From Akkermansia sp. N21116 (GTDB taxonomy: Bacteria; Verrucomicrobiota; Verrucomicrobiia; Verrucomicrobiales; Akkermansiaceae), in assembly GCF_029854705.2 (NCBI RefSeq), contig NZ_CP139035.1, positions 806,001 to 870,000 on the forward strand: a stretch of 64,000 nucleotides of DNA, in the 5' to 3' direction. Position numbers and translations under genes: made by a program. The first letter of the stretch is position 1. Every line of letters starts with the position of its first letter. The notes under the pieces are model-generated. The model did no database searches. It had not been told where the DNA came from and saw nothing but the letters and a program-made list of their open reading frames with translations. Below, piece by piece: positions 16,081-25,396 of the stretch.

Positions 16081-17265
16081 GTGATCTACTGGGATAACAA
16101 TGCTACGACGCCCATTGCGGATGAAGTCTTTGCCGCAATGGAACCCTACCTGCGGGATTGTTTCATGAATCCCTCTGCCGACTATGTCTCAGCGCGTGCG
16201 GTGAGACGTGCCATTGAGGAGGCTCGGGAACATGTGGCACGCCTGGCCGGAGCAAGCGCGTGCGAAATCGTATTTACGTCCGGTGCTACAGAGGCGATCA
16301 ATACGGTGTTGCGGGGTATGGCCCGGATGGGAACTGCCGGGTCGGCATCCCATATGATGTGCGTGGCAACCGATCATGATGCATCTTTGCATACATTGCA
16401 CCAGTTGGGCAGGGAAGGGGTGGTGCTGCCCGCGGAATGTCCGGTGGATCGCCAAGGTGTCGTCGATTGTGATGCATGGGCGCGTTTTGTTCGTGAGGAA
16501 GATGTGGCTGGAGTATCTCTGACCTGGGTCAATAATGAAACGGGAGTCGTTCAGGATGTAGCCTCGTTGTGCGCTTGTGCCCATGAAGCCGGGGTGCCCG
16601 TGCATGTGGACGGGGTGCAGGCTCTAGGCAAGATCCCGGTGGATTTGCATGGGGTCGGGGTCGATTATGCTTCGTTTTCCGCACATAAGATGCATGGCCC
16701 CAAGGGGGTCGGCGCCTTGTATGTAAAGTCTGGGTGTCGTATGCCGGTGTTGTTGTTCGGTGGCGGACAGGAAGATGGTCGGAGATCCGGAACGGAAAAT
16801 GTGGCCGGCATTGTCGGCTTTGGGGCGGCAGCCGAGCTGGCGGCCCGTCAGTTGGATGAGGCTGCCTGTCGCATGAGGCGTCTCAGAGATGCGTTTGAAG
16901 GCAGATTACAGGCTGCCCTCGACGGGGTGGAGATTCAGTCTGCCGGGAGTGAACGTGTCTCGAATACCTCCAATATCTCTTTTGCGGGTTGTACGGCCCA
17001 GGCTCTGATGTTGTTGCTGGAACCGCTTGGCATGCTTTGTTCTGCCGGTTCGGCTTGCAGTACGGCCAATCCTCATGCATCGCATGTGTTGACGGCTATG
17101 GGACTTTCCGATGCGGAGGCGAGGAGTTGTCTTCGTTTTTCCATTTCATCTATGACGACGGAAGATGAAATGGAACATGCGTCCGGTCTTGTGATTGAAG
17201 CCGTGAGGAAAGTGCGTAGCGTCCAGTCCTCGAAAACGGGGCCGGTTATGGTATTTCGTCCGTAA
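16081..17265 (+). CDS. Cysteine desulfurase (NifS/IscS family)
   Basis: A 394-residue PLP enzyme that takes sulfur from cysteine for Fe-S clusters or thiolation. The likely GTG start at 16081 gives the family N-terminus IYWDNNATTPIADEV; an in-frame ATG at 16006 would add 25 Arg/Gly-rich residues of no known value. Motifs: EIVFTSGATEAINTVL, the PLP-stacking His in ATDHDASLH, VDGVQALGK, the PLP Lys in SFSAHKMHGPKGVGALY, and the catalytic loop SAGSACSTANPHASHVL with the reactive Cys. The length fits group I desulfurases (NifS/IscS type). It could supply the sufCBD system 2.8 kb downstream, which has no own SufS. Confidence 0.92.
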   Translation: MIYWDNNATTPIADEVFAAMEPYLRDCFMNPSADYVSARAVRRAIEEAREHVARLAGASACEIVFTSGATEAINTVLRGMARMGTAGSASHMMCVATDHDASLHTLHQLGREGVVLPAECPVDRQGVVDCDAWARFVREEDVAGVSLTWVNNETGVVQDVASLCACAHEAGVPVHVDGVQALGKIPVDLHGVGVDYASFSAHKMHGPKGVGALYVKSGCRMPVLLFGGGQEDGRRSGTENVAGIVGFGAAAELAARQLDEAACRMRRLRDAFEGRLQAALDGVEIQSAGSERVSNTSNISFAGCTAQALMLLLEPLGMLCSAGSACSTANPHASHVLTAMGLSDAEARSCLRFSISSMTTEDEMEHASGLVIEAVRKVRSVQSSKTGPVMVFRP

Positions 17266-17279
17266 AATAAGGGAAAAGG

Positions 17280-17729
17280 TCAGTTTGCCTGGTGCAGGGT
17301 GACGAGGCGATCTTCCGGACCTTTGTGTTCAATCAACAACCATTCCGTCGTGTGCGGCAAGGCATCCGGGAACATGTCCGCCCATTCCACGATGAGGATA
17401 TCGCCCCGGGAAAGGTAATCCTCCCAGTCGATTTGACTGAGTTCTTCCTCGTGTTTTAGTCTGTAAAAATCGAAATGGCTGGCCGGATGACGTCCGTCCC
17501 GGTGCTCGTGGACGAGAGAAAACGTTGGACTTACCGCTCCGTGGGAAGAGCCGAGCCCTTTCATGATTCCTTGGGTCAGATGCGTCTTGCCGGCACCCAG
17601 ATTACCTACTAATGCCAGGATTTCTCCTCCCTCCAGCAGGGCACCGATCTGTTCGCCCAGTGCGGTCATTTCCTCGGGGGAATGAACCGATACCGGGCCT
17701 TCATTAAAAATTTTATACCATTTTTTCAT
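17280..17729 (-). CDS. tsaE: tRNA threonylcarbamoyladenosine biosynthesis ATPase TsaE
   Basis: A 149-residue P-loop ATPase that works with TsaB and TsaD to make t6A37 in ANN-decoding tRNAs. Motifs: HSPEEMTALGEQIGALL, Walker A GNLGAGKTHLTQGI, SPTFSLVHEH, HFDFYRL and the Walker B-like ILIVEWADMFPDALP. The start at MKKWYKIF (17729) fits the family; the frame runs 34 codons further upstream into the rplU leader. It is convergent with the desulfurase gene (14 nt between ends). Confidence 0.94.
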   Translation of the reverse strand: MKKWYKIFNEGPVSVHSPEEMTALGEQIGALLEGGEILALVGNLGAGKTHLTQGIMKGLGSSHGAVSPTFSLVHEHRDGRHPASHFDFYRLKHEEELSQIDWEDYLSRGDILIVEWADMFPDALPHTTEWLLIEHKGPEDRLVTLHQAN

Positions 17730-17824
17730 AATCGTGTGAAATTTTGCTTGCGTTTTAATCGATGGCGTGATGAACTCCGTCACCCGCAGTTTTTGTGGAT
17801 TCATCAACTTAAGAAGTGACAGCA

Positions 17825-18142
17825 ATGGCATACGCAGTTTTCAAAACCGGTGGCAAGCAATATCGCGTGCAAAAGGGAGATTTTATCGTTGTGGAACGCA
17901 TCAGCGAGCTTGAAGAAGGCTCTGATACCGTGTTCGACCAAGTACTGATGGTGGAAAATGAAGGTTCCGTCAAAGTGGGTGCTCCCATTGTGGCTGGCGC
18001 TTCCGTTTCCGCTAAAGTCGTCAGCCAGTGCCGTGGCAAGCATGGCGTGGCTTTCAAGTTCAAGCGCCGCAAGGGCTTCCACAAGAAGAAAGGTTTCCGT
18101 CGCGCCCTGACGAAGCTCGAAATCACCGACATCAAGGCTTAA
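17825..18142 (+). CDS. rplU: 50S ribosomal protein L21
   Basis: A 105-residue protein starting MAYAVFKTGGKQYRVQKGD, with VFDQVLMVENEGSVKVGAP, the Lys-rich KFKRRKGFHKKKGFRRALT rRNA-binding segment and the ending LEITDIKA. It binds 23S rRNA together with L20. It lies 24 nt upstream of rpmA in the usual rplU-rpmA pair. The start at 17825 excludes three poorly supported residues upstream. Confidence 0.97.
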   Translation: MAYAVFKTGGKQYRVQKGDFIVVERISELEEGSDTVFDQVLMVENEGSVKVGAPIVAGASVSAKVVSQCRGKHGVAFKFKRRKGFHKKKGFRRALTKLEITDIKA

Positions 18143-18166
18143 TCCTCTACCCAATCATTTCAAGTT

Positions 18167-18424
18167 ATGGCACATAAGAAAGGTCAAGGTTCTGTAAGGA
18201 ACGGTCGTGACTCCCGCAGCAAGCGCCTCGGCGTGAAGAAGTTCGGTGGTCAGGCCGTTATCGCCGGCAACATCATTATCCGTCAGCGTGGTACCAAGTG
18301 GCATCCCGGCCGCGGTGTTGGCATGGGGCGTGACTACACGATTTTCTCCCTTGTGGATGGTCGTGTGTTTTTTGACCGCGATGGTCGCCGCGTCAATGTG
18401 GCTCCGGAAGAATCCGCCAACTAA
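18167..18424 (+). CDS. rpmA: 50S ribosomal protein L27
   Basis: An 85-residue protein. It has the L27 signature at the N-terminus ([20 protein letters not shown] then LGVKKFGGQ) and the core [20 protein letters not shown] followed by [14 protein letters not shown]. The N-terminal tail reaches the peptidyl transferase centre. It has no cleavable N-terminal extension of the Firmicutes type: translation starts directly at M-A-H-K-K. Confidence 0.97.
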   Translation: MAHKKGQGSVRNGRDSRSKRLGVKKFGGQAVIAGNIIIRQRGTKWHPGRGVGMGRDYTIFSLVDGRVFFDRDGRRVNVAPEESAN

Positions 18425-18449
18425 GTTGGTATCTATTCCAATTTCCGAA

Positions 18450-18479
18450 AGGCGGTCATCAGTGATGGCCGCCTTTTTT
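18450..18479 (+). terminator. Terminator of rplU-rpmA
   Basis: Arms 18450-18459 (aggcggtcat) and 18465-18474 (atggccgcct), 10 bp with one G-U pair, then a T-run to 18479. Confidence 0.9.
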
Positions 18480-18559
18480 AGTTTCGAATTTTGAGAATTG
18501 TTCTTGATTCTGTGAGGCTGATTGTGAATTAATGTCGTACCACAACCTTTTATGAACAG

Positions 18560-19006
18560 ATGATTAATCCTAAAAAACATCCGACACCCTCTCCCAAGTC
18601 TCATTCGACTCTGCCGACAGTCGCCGGATTGCGTCTGACTCGCCAGCGTCAAGAGGTTTATCATGTGTTGATGGAGAAACGGGATCATCCGACGGCCGGA
18701 GAAGTGTTTGCCCGCGTTCGGGAACGGATGCCCTCCATTTCCCTGGCGACTGTTTATAATTGTTTGGATGCTTTGGTTGCTCACAGGCTGGTCAATCAAG
18801 TCAACTTTGAACGGGAGCCTTCACGTTTTTGTCCCAATCTTGTCGATCATGGTCATTTTCAGGATACCCAGACCGGGAAAATCTACGACGTGACCTTGAA
18901 GCTCGGGGCTAAGCTGGAGCAAATTCTGAATATGCCCGAAGGCGTTTGTATTGACGAGGTGGATATCACCATTAAAGGCGTCATTCTCAACCGTCCCAAA
19001 TCCTGA
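18560..19006 (+). CDS. Fur-family transcriptional regulator linked to the suf operon
   Basis: A 148-residue protein with the Fur winged-helix domain (about residues 22-88): [37 protein letters not shown] and [16 protein letters not shown], the last being the DNA-recognition helix. The C-terminal dimerisation domain keeps a D-H-G-H-F segment ([20 protein letters not shown]). It has only two cysteines and no CxxC pair, so the structural zinc site of Fur/PerR is absent. It is followed 17 nt later by sufC and is very likely co-transcribed. An iron- or redox-sensing control of Fe-S assembly is a reasonable inference, as for SufR or IscR in other groups. No clear operator was identified. Confidence 0.9.
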   Translation: MINPKKHPTPSPKSHSTLPTVAGLRLTRQRQEVYHVLMEKRDHPTAGEVFARVRERMPSISLATVYNCLDALVAHRLVNQVNFEREPSRFCPNLVDHGHFQDTQTGKIYDVTLKLGAKLEQILNMPEGVCIDEVDITIKGVILNRPKS

Positions 19007-19023
19007 TTGTTTTCATAGGAAAA

Positions 19024-19776
19024 ATGAGTCTGATTATTAATGACCTTCATGCCAGCGTGCAGGGGGTTGAAATTTTGAAGGGGATCAACCTGGAAATTCC
19101 CAAAGGTGAAGTCCATGCAATCATGGGGCCTAATGGTTCCGGGAAGAGTACTTTGTCCAAAGTTATTTGCGGTCATAAGGATTACGAAGTCACTCGTGGA
19201 GAGATCCTGTTGGACGGTCAGAACGTCCTCGACATGAGCGTGGACGAACGTAGCCGCGCCGGTATTTTCCTGGCTTTCCAATACCCGATGGAAGTACCGG
19301 GGGTTTCCAACGCCAATTTTCTCCGGGCGGCTCTGCAGGCTCGCATGCCAGAAGGAGAAGAACTGGGAGCAGTCGATTTCTATAAAATTTTATATGCGAA
19401 AATGGCGGCTCTCGGGATGGATCGAAAATTTACGTCGCGTGCTGTCAATGAAGGTTTTTCCGGAGGAGAGAAGAAGCGGAATGAAGTGTTGCAGATGATG
19501 CTTCTGGAACCATTGTATGCTATTTTGGATGAAACGGACTCTGGTCTTGATATTGATGCCTTGCGTATCGTTTCCGAAGGAGTCAACTCTATGCGTTCTC
19601 CCTTCCGCAGCTTCATGGTGATTACTCACTACAAACGCCTGCTGGAGTACATCAAACCGGACGTTGTTCATGTTCTGGCCTACGGTCGTATTGTCCGCAC
19701 GGGCGGTTACGAACTGGTCGATGAACTTGAGGCCAAGGGCTACGAATTCCTCAAGGAACAAGGCCTGGGTAACTGA
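19024..19776 (+). CDS. sufC: Fe-S cluster assembly ATPase SufC
   Basis: A 250-residue ABC-type ATPase of the SufBCD scaffold, soluble in the cytoplasm. It has Walker [18 protein letters not shown], the Q-loop [14 protein letters not shown], the signature [14 protein letters not shown] and the Walker [19 protein letters not shown] with the SufC-type LDETDSGLD, then a switch His in [10 protein letters not shown]. Length is normal. It precedes sufB by 30 nt; the order fur-like, sufC, sufB, sufD is unusual but compact. Confidence 0.96.
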   Translation: MSLIINDLHASVQGVEILKGINLEIPKGEVHAIMGPNGSGKSTLSKVICGHKDYEVTRGEILLDGQNVLDMSVDERSRAGIFLAFQYPMEVPGVSNANFLRAALQARMPEGEELGAVDFYKILYAKMAALGMDRKFTSRAVNEGFSGGEKKRNEVLQMMLLEPLYAILDETDSGLDIDALRIVSEGVNSMRSPFRSFMVITHYKRLLEYIKPDVVHVLAYGRIVRTGGYELVDELEAKGYEFLKEQGLGN

Positions 19777-19806
19777 GGAAGCGTAAGAAGAGGGGGGCCA
19801 TACGAA

Positions 19807-21240
19807 ATGAGCGATTCAACATCATCATCCGTTTCTGACAACGGAATTCTGCAGGACATCGACAGGAACAAGGGAGATTTCCACTTCCCGGAAAGCCACA
19901 AATTCGATGCTGGTTTCGGCCTGACGCGCGATGTGGTCAATTACATTTCCGATGTCAAAGGGGAACCGGACTGGATCCGCGAGTTCCGGCTGAAGGCGTT
20001 GGAGGTCTTTGAAAGCAAACCCCTGCCGACGCACTGGGCCACCCACCAGCTTGAGGAACTCGATTTCGACAAGATACGCTATTATCTTTCCCACGGCTCG
20101 GAATCCAAGCGAAGCTGGGATGAAGTGCCCGACGATGTGAAGCGGACTTTCGAGCGCCTCGGCGTCCCGGAACAGGAGCGTAAATTTTTGGCTGGTGTCG
20201 ATGCCCAGTACGATTCCGAGTCCGCCTATTCCAGCATGCGCGAGGAATTGCGCGAGCAGGGCGTCATTTTCGTGAATCCGACGGAGGGTTTGACGGAGTA
20301 TGAACACATCTTCCGTCCCTGGTTTGGCAAGGTGATTCCGACGGGGGACAGCAAATACTCCGCCCTCAACAGCGCGGCTTTCTCTGGCGGCTCCTTCATT
20401 TACATCCCCAAGGGTGTGAAGCTGAAACACCCCTTACAGGCCTACTTCCGCATTAATTCTCGCGATTTCGGTCAATTCGAACGTACGCTGATCATCGCCG
20501 ACGAAGGTGCCGAGCTGATGTATATGGAGGGCTGTACGGCGCCTCAGTTCGATACTTCTACCCTGCACTCGGGTGTCGTCGAACTCGTCGCCATGCCTCA
20601 CGCCAAAATCCAGTACGTGACCGTCCAAAACTGGGCATCCAACATTTTCAACCTCGTCACCCAGCGCGGCATTGCCCATGAAGGGGCTGAAATCCGCTGG
20701 ATTGACTGCAATATTGGGGCTGGCCTGACGATGAAGTACCCCTGCGTCATCCTCAAGGGGCGCAAGGCCAGAGGGGAAGTGATCTCCATTTCCCTCGCCA
20801 ACACCGGGCAGCATCAGGATACCGGAGCGAAGATGATCCACGTCGCGGATGAAACGACATCCAACATCGTTGCCAAATCCATCAGCATCGGCGAAGGGCG
20901 GGCCAGCTACCGTGGCCTTGTCAGCGTTGCCAAGGGGTTGAAGGGATGCCGGAACAGTACGGAGTGCGATGCTCTCCTGCTCCATGCCAACAGTCGTACG
21001 GATACCTATCCGGCCATTACCGTTCATGGGGACAGCCATGCTGTCCAGCATGAGGCCTCCGTGTCCCAGGTGTCGGAGGAGATGCTCTTTTACATGGAAC
21101 AGCGCGGTATTCCGCGTGCGGCCGCCATGTCGCTGGCCGTTAATGGATTCATTAATGATCTGGTGCAGGAATTTCCCATGGAATATTCCGTGGAGCTTCG
21201 TCGCCTGATCGATATGGAAATGGAAGACAGCATTGGATAA
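19807..21240 (+). CDS. sufB: Fe-S cluster assembly scaffold protein SufB
   Basis: A 477-residue SufB. It has the N-terminal segment with [15 protein letters not shown] and the SufB-type beta-helix core: [58 protein letters not shown] and KAQDTG-like [19 protein letters not shown]. The C-terminal region has [20 protein letters not shown] with the conserved Cys, and [20 protein letters not shown]. It builds nascent [4Fe-4S] clusters with SufC and SufD. It ends 9 nt before sufD, consistent with one operon. Confidence 0.97.
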   Translation: MSDSTSSSVSDNGILQDIDRNKGDFHFPESHKFDAGFGLTRDVVNYISDVKGEPDWIREFRLKALEVFESKPLPTHWATHQLEELDFDKIRYYLSHGSESKRSWDEVPDDVKRTFERLGVPEQERKFLAGVDAQYDSESAYSSMREELREQGVIFVNPTEGLTEYEHIFRPWFGKVIPTGDSKYSALNSAAFSGGSFIYIPKGVKLKHPLQAYFRINSRDFGQFERTLIIADEGAELMYMEGCTAPQFDTSTLHSGVVELVAMPHAKIQYVTVQNWASNIFNLVTQRGIAHEGAEIRWIDCNIGAGLTMKYPCVILKGRKARGEVISISLANTGQHQDTGAKMIHVADETTSNIVAKSISIGEGRASYRGLVSVAKGLKGCRNSTECDALLLHANSRTDTYPAITVHGDSHAVQHEASVSQVSEEMLFYMEQRGIPRAAAMSLAVNGFINDLVQEFPMEYSVELRRLIDMEMEDSIG

Positions 21241-21249
21241 GGAAGCAAA

Positions 21250-22485
21250 ATGACCGATCCCGCAACAACACAGACCGCTATCCGTCCTCAATGGTTTTCA
21301 GAACAGGTCCTGGCTGCCCAGGCTGCCTATGAAGCCTTGCCTGTTCCCATCCGCCTTGATGAACAGTGGCGCTTTGGTGCTCGCAAGGGAGCCGATTTTT
21401 CCGCTTTTGTCCCGGCTGTGCCGAGGGAGAACTACGGAAGTTCTGGCCGGTTGCTAGAAGATGCTGTTACCGTGGAAATTCTCAATGGCATCTGGTCAGG
21501 GGTTGAAGGTGTACTTCCCGACGGCTTGGAGATTCTTTCCCTGGAGCGCTGGATTGCCTCTGATGAAGCCGAAGCCCGTGACTGGCTGGGCAGGGAAGTT
21601 GCGGCTCTTGGCTCTGCTCCCTGCGTTGCCTGGAATCGTGCGATGATGACGGAGGCCGTCGTGGTGAAGGTGCGTCCCGGCGTATGCGTCGAAACGCCCG
21701 TGGAAATCATCTGGCGCGTTGAGGGCGAATCCGCCGCTATCTTCCCGTATACTCTCGTCCTGGCCGGGGAAGCTTCCTCGATCAATCTTTTGGAGCGCCA
21801 TGTCGGTTCCGGCTATGTCCCTCAGCTTGCCGTCGGCGTGCAACGCATCGAAACTGCGCCGTCATCCTTCGTCCGCTATGCCTTGCTGCAACAGATGACA
21901 ACGCTGGGTTCGGCTTTGGAAGTGGGACAGGCCGATTTGCGAGACAATGCACGTGTGGAACATCTTTCTGCTCATTCCGGCGCTCTCTGGACGCGCCAGG
22001 AACTTACCAGCCGCATGTTAGGCAGCGATGCCTGGGCGGAACTCATGTCTGTGGCTTCCCTGGACGGCCATTGCGTGTTGGATCAGCGTACCCACCAAGC
22101 TCATCTGACTCCCGGTTCCGGTAGTAATTTGATGTACAAGACCGTTCTCCGGGGGGCTTCCCGTAATGTTTTTGCCGGCATGATTCGCGTCGAAGAGGGA
22201 GCCCATGGTACGGATGCCTACCAAAGTAACCGCAATCTTTTGCTGAGTGATGCGGCGGAATCCGATTCTCTGCCGGGGCTTGAGATTCTTGCTGACGGCG
22301 TCCGTTGTTCCCATGGTACGGCTACTTCCTCCATAGACCCGGAAGAAGTATTCTACCTCCTTTCCCGCGGTATTCCCAAAGCCGAGGCTGAACGGATGAT
22401 TGCCGCTGGTTTTCTGCATCAGGCCAGTATGAAATTCGGATATTCTCCCATTGTGGAAGCCGTGATGAAGTCGATTGAGCGATAG
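21250..22485 (+). CDS. sufD: Fe-S cluster assembly protein SufD
   Basis: A 411-residue SufB/SufD-type beta-helix protein. The N-terminal half is divergent (LPVPIRLDEQWRFGARKGAD), as usual for SufD. The C-terminal core is clear: LDGHCVLDQRTHQAHLTPGS, MIRVEEGAHGTDAYQSNRNL, LPGLEILADGVRCSHGTATS and EEVFYLLSRGIPKAEAERMI. It partners SufB in the SufBC2D complex. It is the last gene of the operon; a bidirectional terminator follows at 22540-22570. No sufS, sufE or sufU is attached, so the sulfur donor must come from elsewhere. Confidence 0.95.
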   Translation: MTDPATTQTAIRPQWFSEQVLAAQAAYEALPVPIRLDEQWRFGARKGADFSAFVPAVPRENYGSSGRLLEDAVTVEILNGIWSGVEGVLPDGLEILSLERWIASDEAEARDWLGREVAALGSAPCVAWNRAMMTEAVVVKVRPGVCVETPVEIIWRVEGESAAIFPYTLVLAGEASSINLLERHVGSGYVPQLAVGVQRIETAPSSFVRYALLQQMTTLGSALEVGQADLRDNARVEHLSAHSGALWTRQELTSRMLGSDAWAELMSVASLDGHCVLDQRTHQAHLTPGSGSNLMYKTVLRGASRNVFAGMIRVEEGAHGTDAYQSNRNLLLSDAAESDSLPGLEILADGVRCSHGTATSSIDPEEVFYLLSRGIPKAEAERMIAAGFLHQASMKFGYSPIVEAVMKSIER

Positions 22486-22539
22486 TATGGTTGTTAAGGT
22501 GGCTATGAAAGATTGATCCTATGGTTATTTCCAGGCATG

Positions 22540-22570
22540 AAAAGAGGCACCCTCGCCGGGTGCCTCTTTT
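22540..22570. terminator. Bidirectional terminator between sufD and pgi
   Basis: Perfect 13-bp arms 22540-22552 (aaaagaggcaccc) and 22558-22570 (gggtgcctctttt), with A-run and T-run on either side. It serves both convergent operons. Confidence 0.92.
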
Positions 22571-22606
22571 CGGTTGGGAATGATCAATCGATCGGGAGAA
22601 GACAGG

Positions 22607-24196
22607 TCAGTCTTCGATGATGGTGATCTCGTCGTCTTCCTCTTCGAGTTCTTCGTCGGAAAGTTTACGGAAGGTATCTTGATCGGCAGTAGCACCCCAG
22701 TTCATTTCTGCATTGTCGTCGGATTCGCCGATATGGATGAGGCAATGGTAAACGGCTTCTTCGTCTTCACCAATGCGGGCTGCGATGGCAGCGGCGGTTT
22801 CCGGTGTTTCCGAGAGGGATTGGCGCACCTTGGTGAGAAGGTTGAGGAAGGTTGTGGCGGCTTTCTTGCCTGCTTCGACGCCGGGCTGATGGTAGGCGTT
22901 GATGTTGACGAGAGAGGCGTAGAAAGAGACGGCTCGTTCGAAGAGGGCAATGAGCATGCCGATCGTCAGCGGAGAGACGGTGGGAATGGAGATCGTGATG
23001 GAAGCGCGTCCGGATTCTGCAAGGGCCTGGCGGGAACCGCGCAGGAAGCCCTGGAGATAGTCTCCGGCAGTGACTCCGGGATCGACTTCCACGAAATCAG
23101 TCATGGCTTGGCGCACTTCGATGAAGGTGACGAAGAAGTTGGCGATGCCGTCGCGGAGTTGTTGGACGTAGGCGTGCTGGTCGGTGGAGCCCTTGTTGCC
23201 GTATACGGTCAGTCCCTGATGGACGACATTGCCGTCGAGGTCTTCCTTCTTGCCGATGGACTCCATGATGAGCTGCTGGAGGTATTTGGAAAAAAGGACG
23301 AGGGAATCCTTATAGGGAAGGACGACCATATCTTTTTCTCCCTTGCCGTTGGTAGCTTTGTACCAGGCGAGGGCAAGCTTCATGGCGGCGTTGTCTGCAA
23401 CATTGTGGATGCGTGTGCGGCTGTCCATGAGCGCGGCTCCTTCGAGCAGTTCTTCGACATCGATACCCTGAAGGGCGGCGGGAACGAGTCCGACAACGGA
23501 AGTGACGGAAGTACGGCCTCCGACCCAGTCTTCCATCGGAAAACGCCGGAGCCAGCCTTCGGCTTCGGCTGTCTTGTCGAGCTTGGAACCGGTGCCGGTG
23601 ACGGCGACGGCCTGTTGTGCGAAGTCGAGTTCGCAAATGCGGAAGAAGTCCTGGGTCACAAGCATGCCGTTGCGTGTTTCAGGTGTGCCGCCGGATTTGG
23701 AGATGACGACGACGAGGGTTTCTTCCAACGGAAGTCTTTCCAGGACGGCGTACATACCGTCGGGATCAGTGTTGTCGAGGAAGTACATATCCAGTCCAAC
23801 TCCGGGGAGGGCGTCGGCGATCAGTTCCGGCCCGAGAGCGGAACCACCGATACCGATGACGAGGGCGGTTGTGTAGAAACCTCCCTGCGGGGGACGGATG
23901 GTACCGTCGAGGATGTCGTGGGCGAATTCGAGGACGTCGGTGTACACATCGTCGATCTGAGTTTTGATCTCGGGGGTGGGAGCGAGGTCGGAGTTTCGCA
24001 GCCAGTAGTGACCGACCATGCGGTTTTCGTCCGGATTGGCGATCTTGCCGGCTTCGAGGTCGTCGATGGCATTGAAAGCACGGGTGATTTTGTCGCCCAT
24101 GGAAGAGAGGAAATCTGGCGTCAGAGGCAGCTTGGAGAAGTCGAGAGAGATTCCAAGGTCATTGTAACGCACGAGTTGGTCGGAATAAGTGCTCAT
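22607..24196 (-). CDS. pgi: Glucose-6-phosphate isomerase
   Basis: A 529-residue glycolytic enzyme interconverting glucose 6-phosphate and fructose 6-phosphate. SIS-domain motifs: LVIGIGGSALGPELIADAL, VVVISKSGGTPETRNGML, DWVGGRTSVTSVVGLVPAAL, and the C-terminal GNKGSTDQHAYVQQLRDG containing a conserved active-site His region. A Glu-rich acidic tail (EELEEEDDEITIIED) is an extension. The start at MSTYSDQL (24196) replaces a longer in-frame ATG at 24238. It belongs to the bacterial/archaeal-type cluster lacking the N-terminal helix of the large animal enzyme. Confidence 0.95.
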   Translation of the reverse strand: MSTYSDQLVRYNDLGISLDFSKLPLTPDFLSSMGDKITRAFNAIDDLEAGKIANPDENRMVGHYWLRNSDLAPTPEIKTQIDDVYTDVLEFAHDILDGTIRPPQGGFYTTALVIGIGGSALGPELIADALPGVGLDMYFLDNTDPDGMYAVLERLPLEETLVVVISKSGGTPETRNGMLVTQDFFRICELDFAQQAVAVTGTGSKLDKTAEAEGWLRRFPMEDWVGGRTSVTSVVGLVPAALQGIDVEELLEGAALMDSRTRIHNVADNAAMKLALAWYKATNGKGEKDMVVLPYKDSLVLFSKYLQQLIMESIGKKEDLDGNVVHQGLTVYGNKGSTDQHAYVQQLRDGIANFFVTFIEVRQAMTDFVEVDPGVTAGDYLQGFLRGSRQALAESGRASITISIPTVSPLTIGMLIALFERAVSFYASLVNINAYHQPGVEAGKKAATTFLNLLTKVRQSLSETPETAAAIAARIGEDEEAVYHCLIHIGESDDNAEMNWGATADQDTFRKLSDEELEEEDDEITIIED

Positions 24197-24272
24197 GAGT
24201 GAAATCAGGATAAAATGAAAGCGAATGTCTGCAAGCACGAAGGGCGTGTGCAGAGGTGAATGTCACAGGGGG

Positions 24273-25370
24273 CTATTTGATGGTTTTGAGGGCTGCAGCA
24301 GCTTGTCCATCCCCTTTTGCAGCAGCAGCCGAGAGCCATCGGGTCGCTTTCTTGGGGTCTTTGGTGAGGCCGTATCCGTTTTTGTACATGATGCCGATGT
24401 TGAATTGCTCGGCTACGCACCCTTCGGAGGCAGCACGTTGGCAAGTGGAGAGCAGGGCTTTGGCATCTTCCGGGAAAACTTCCAGTTCCTTCATGGCAGC
24501 ATCGAAATTTTTGTCAATCAGGACTGCAGCGAGAGCAAATCCTTTTTCGGCAGCCTGGCGGTAGTATTGTTGGGATTTTTCCTTGTCGGCGGGGATGCCT
24601 TTGCCTCCGGCATAGATTTGGCCGAGAGCCCATAAGGCACGGGATGAGCCGAATTGGGCGGCTTCCTCGAAGAGCGGAATGGCTGCTTTGCCGTTTTTTG
24701 CGGCGAGGGCAGCCATGCCCTTGGCGTTCAGGGCATCGGCTTTGATAAGATCGAAGAATTCGGGGACGGCGTCCCAGGCTTTGATGGCTTTCGGGTTATT
24801 CTGGGGGGGACGGATTTTACCGGAGACGAAGGTCGTTACGACGTAACACTTGTTTTCGGTATCTCGCATGATGCCGGTCATGATGGATTCCTTGGTACCG
24901 ATGTGCCAGGTGTGGAGAAAGAGGACGCGATTGGGTTTCATGCGCTCCGGAGAGGGCCAGTCGGGGCAGTTGAGCGGTAGCCCGTATCGGTCGGAAACAG
25001 ACATGAAAAGGTTTTTGTACCGGGCTTTGAAGCGGCTGTTGTACAGGCTGGGTTCGAAACCCGTTTTTGAGTAGAAGGAAACGGCATTGAGGAGATCATC
25101 GCTGCCGAAGCGGAAAGAGAGTTCGCACAGGTCTCCGTAGAACGTTTTTCTTGTGACGAATCGATCGTTTTCCGAGGAAGAGCCCATGACGGTCATTTCT
25201 CCGGGTGGTTCGAAGGCGGGATCCGAGCGGAGAGTAGCATCAAGGGTGTTGCGATCCATACCTAGTGAGAGCGGTCCCCATATTTTTCCGAAAGCAGTGG
25301 AACAGCAAAGGATTGTGGCGACGAGAAGGCCGGTTGAGAGGCTCCGGGCGATGCGAAGGTGATGTTTCAT
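24273..25370 (-). CDS. Exported Sel1-repeat protein
   Basis: A 365-residue protein with a signal peptide (MKHHLRIARSLSTGLLVATI then LCCSTAFG; cleavage near residue 28). The N-terminal domain (about 29-190) is unrecognised and has two Cys-containing segments (GDLCELSFRFGSDDL, NKCYVVTTFVSG). The C-terminal half has Sel1-like helical repeats (about residues 220-365): AAIPLFEEAAQFGSSRALWA, LGQIYAGGKGIPADKEKSQQ, YYRQAAEKGFALAAVLI and NIGIMYKNGYGLTKDPKKA. Sel1 repeats bind partner proteins. It is probably periplasmic, with unknown partner. It lies 26 nt after the methyltransferase gene and 76 nt before pgi, same strand. Confidence 0.85.
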   Translation of the reverse strand: MKHHLRIARSLSTGLLVATILCCSTAFGKIWGPLSLGMDRNTLDATLRSDPAFEPPGEMTVMGSSSENDRFVTRKTFYGDLCELSFRFGSDDLLNAVSFYSKTGFEPSLYNSRFKARYKNLFMSVSDRYGLPLNCPDWPSPERMKPNRVLFLHTWHIGTKESIMTGIMRDTENKCYVVTTFVSGKIRPPQNNPKAIKAWDAVPEFFDLIKADALNAKGMAALAAKNGKAAIPLFEEAAQFGSSRALWALGQIYAGGKGIPADKEKSQQYYRQAAEKGFALAAVLIDKNFDAAMKELEVFPEDAKALLSTCQRAASEGCVAEQFNIGIMYKNGYGLTKDPKKATRWLSAAAAKGDGQAAAALKTIK

Positions 25371-25396
25371 GATGGCGAAGGAGGATCGGAATGGTG

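Noticed and set aside
18505-18559. Fur-box-like operator upstream of the Fur-family gene
   Set aside because: The AT-rich stretch has no convincing inverted repeat; assigning an operator would be guesswork.
22574-24202. 542-codon plus-strand open frame opposite pgi
   Set aside because: It is the antisense shadow of a clear Pgi gene; composition (runs of Gly, Asp, Val) is typical of reverse-frame translation in GC-rich genes. The same applies to long frames opposite purH (1628-2998), hisG (4416-5411), the Deg genes (56594-57577, 57779-59482), leuC and the giant genes.
25050-25062. gggttcgaaaccc, resembling the T-arm of a tRNA
   Set aside because: It lies inside the Sel1-repeat gene in frame, and no acceptor, D or anticodon arm can be drawn around it.
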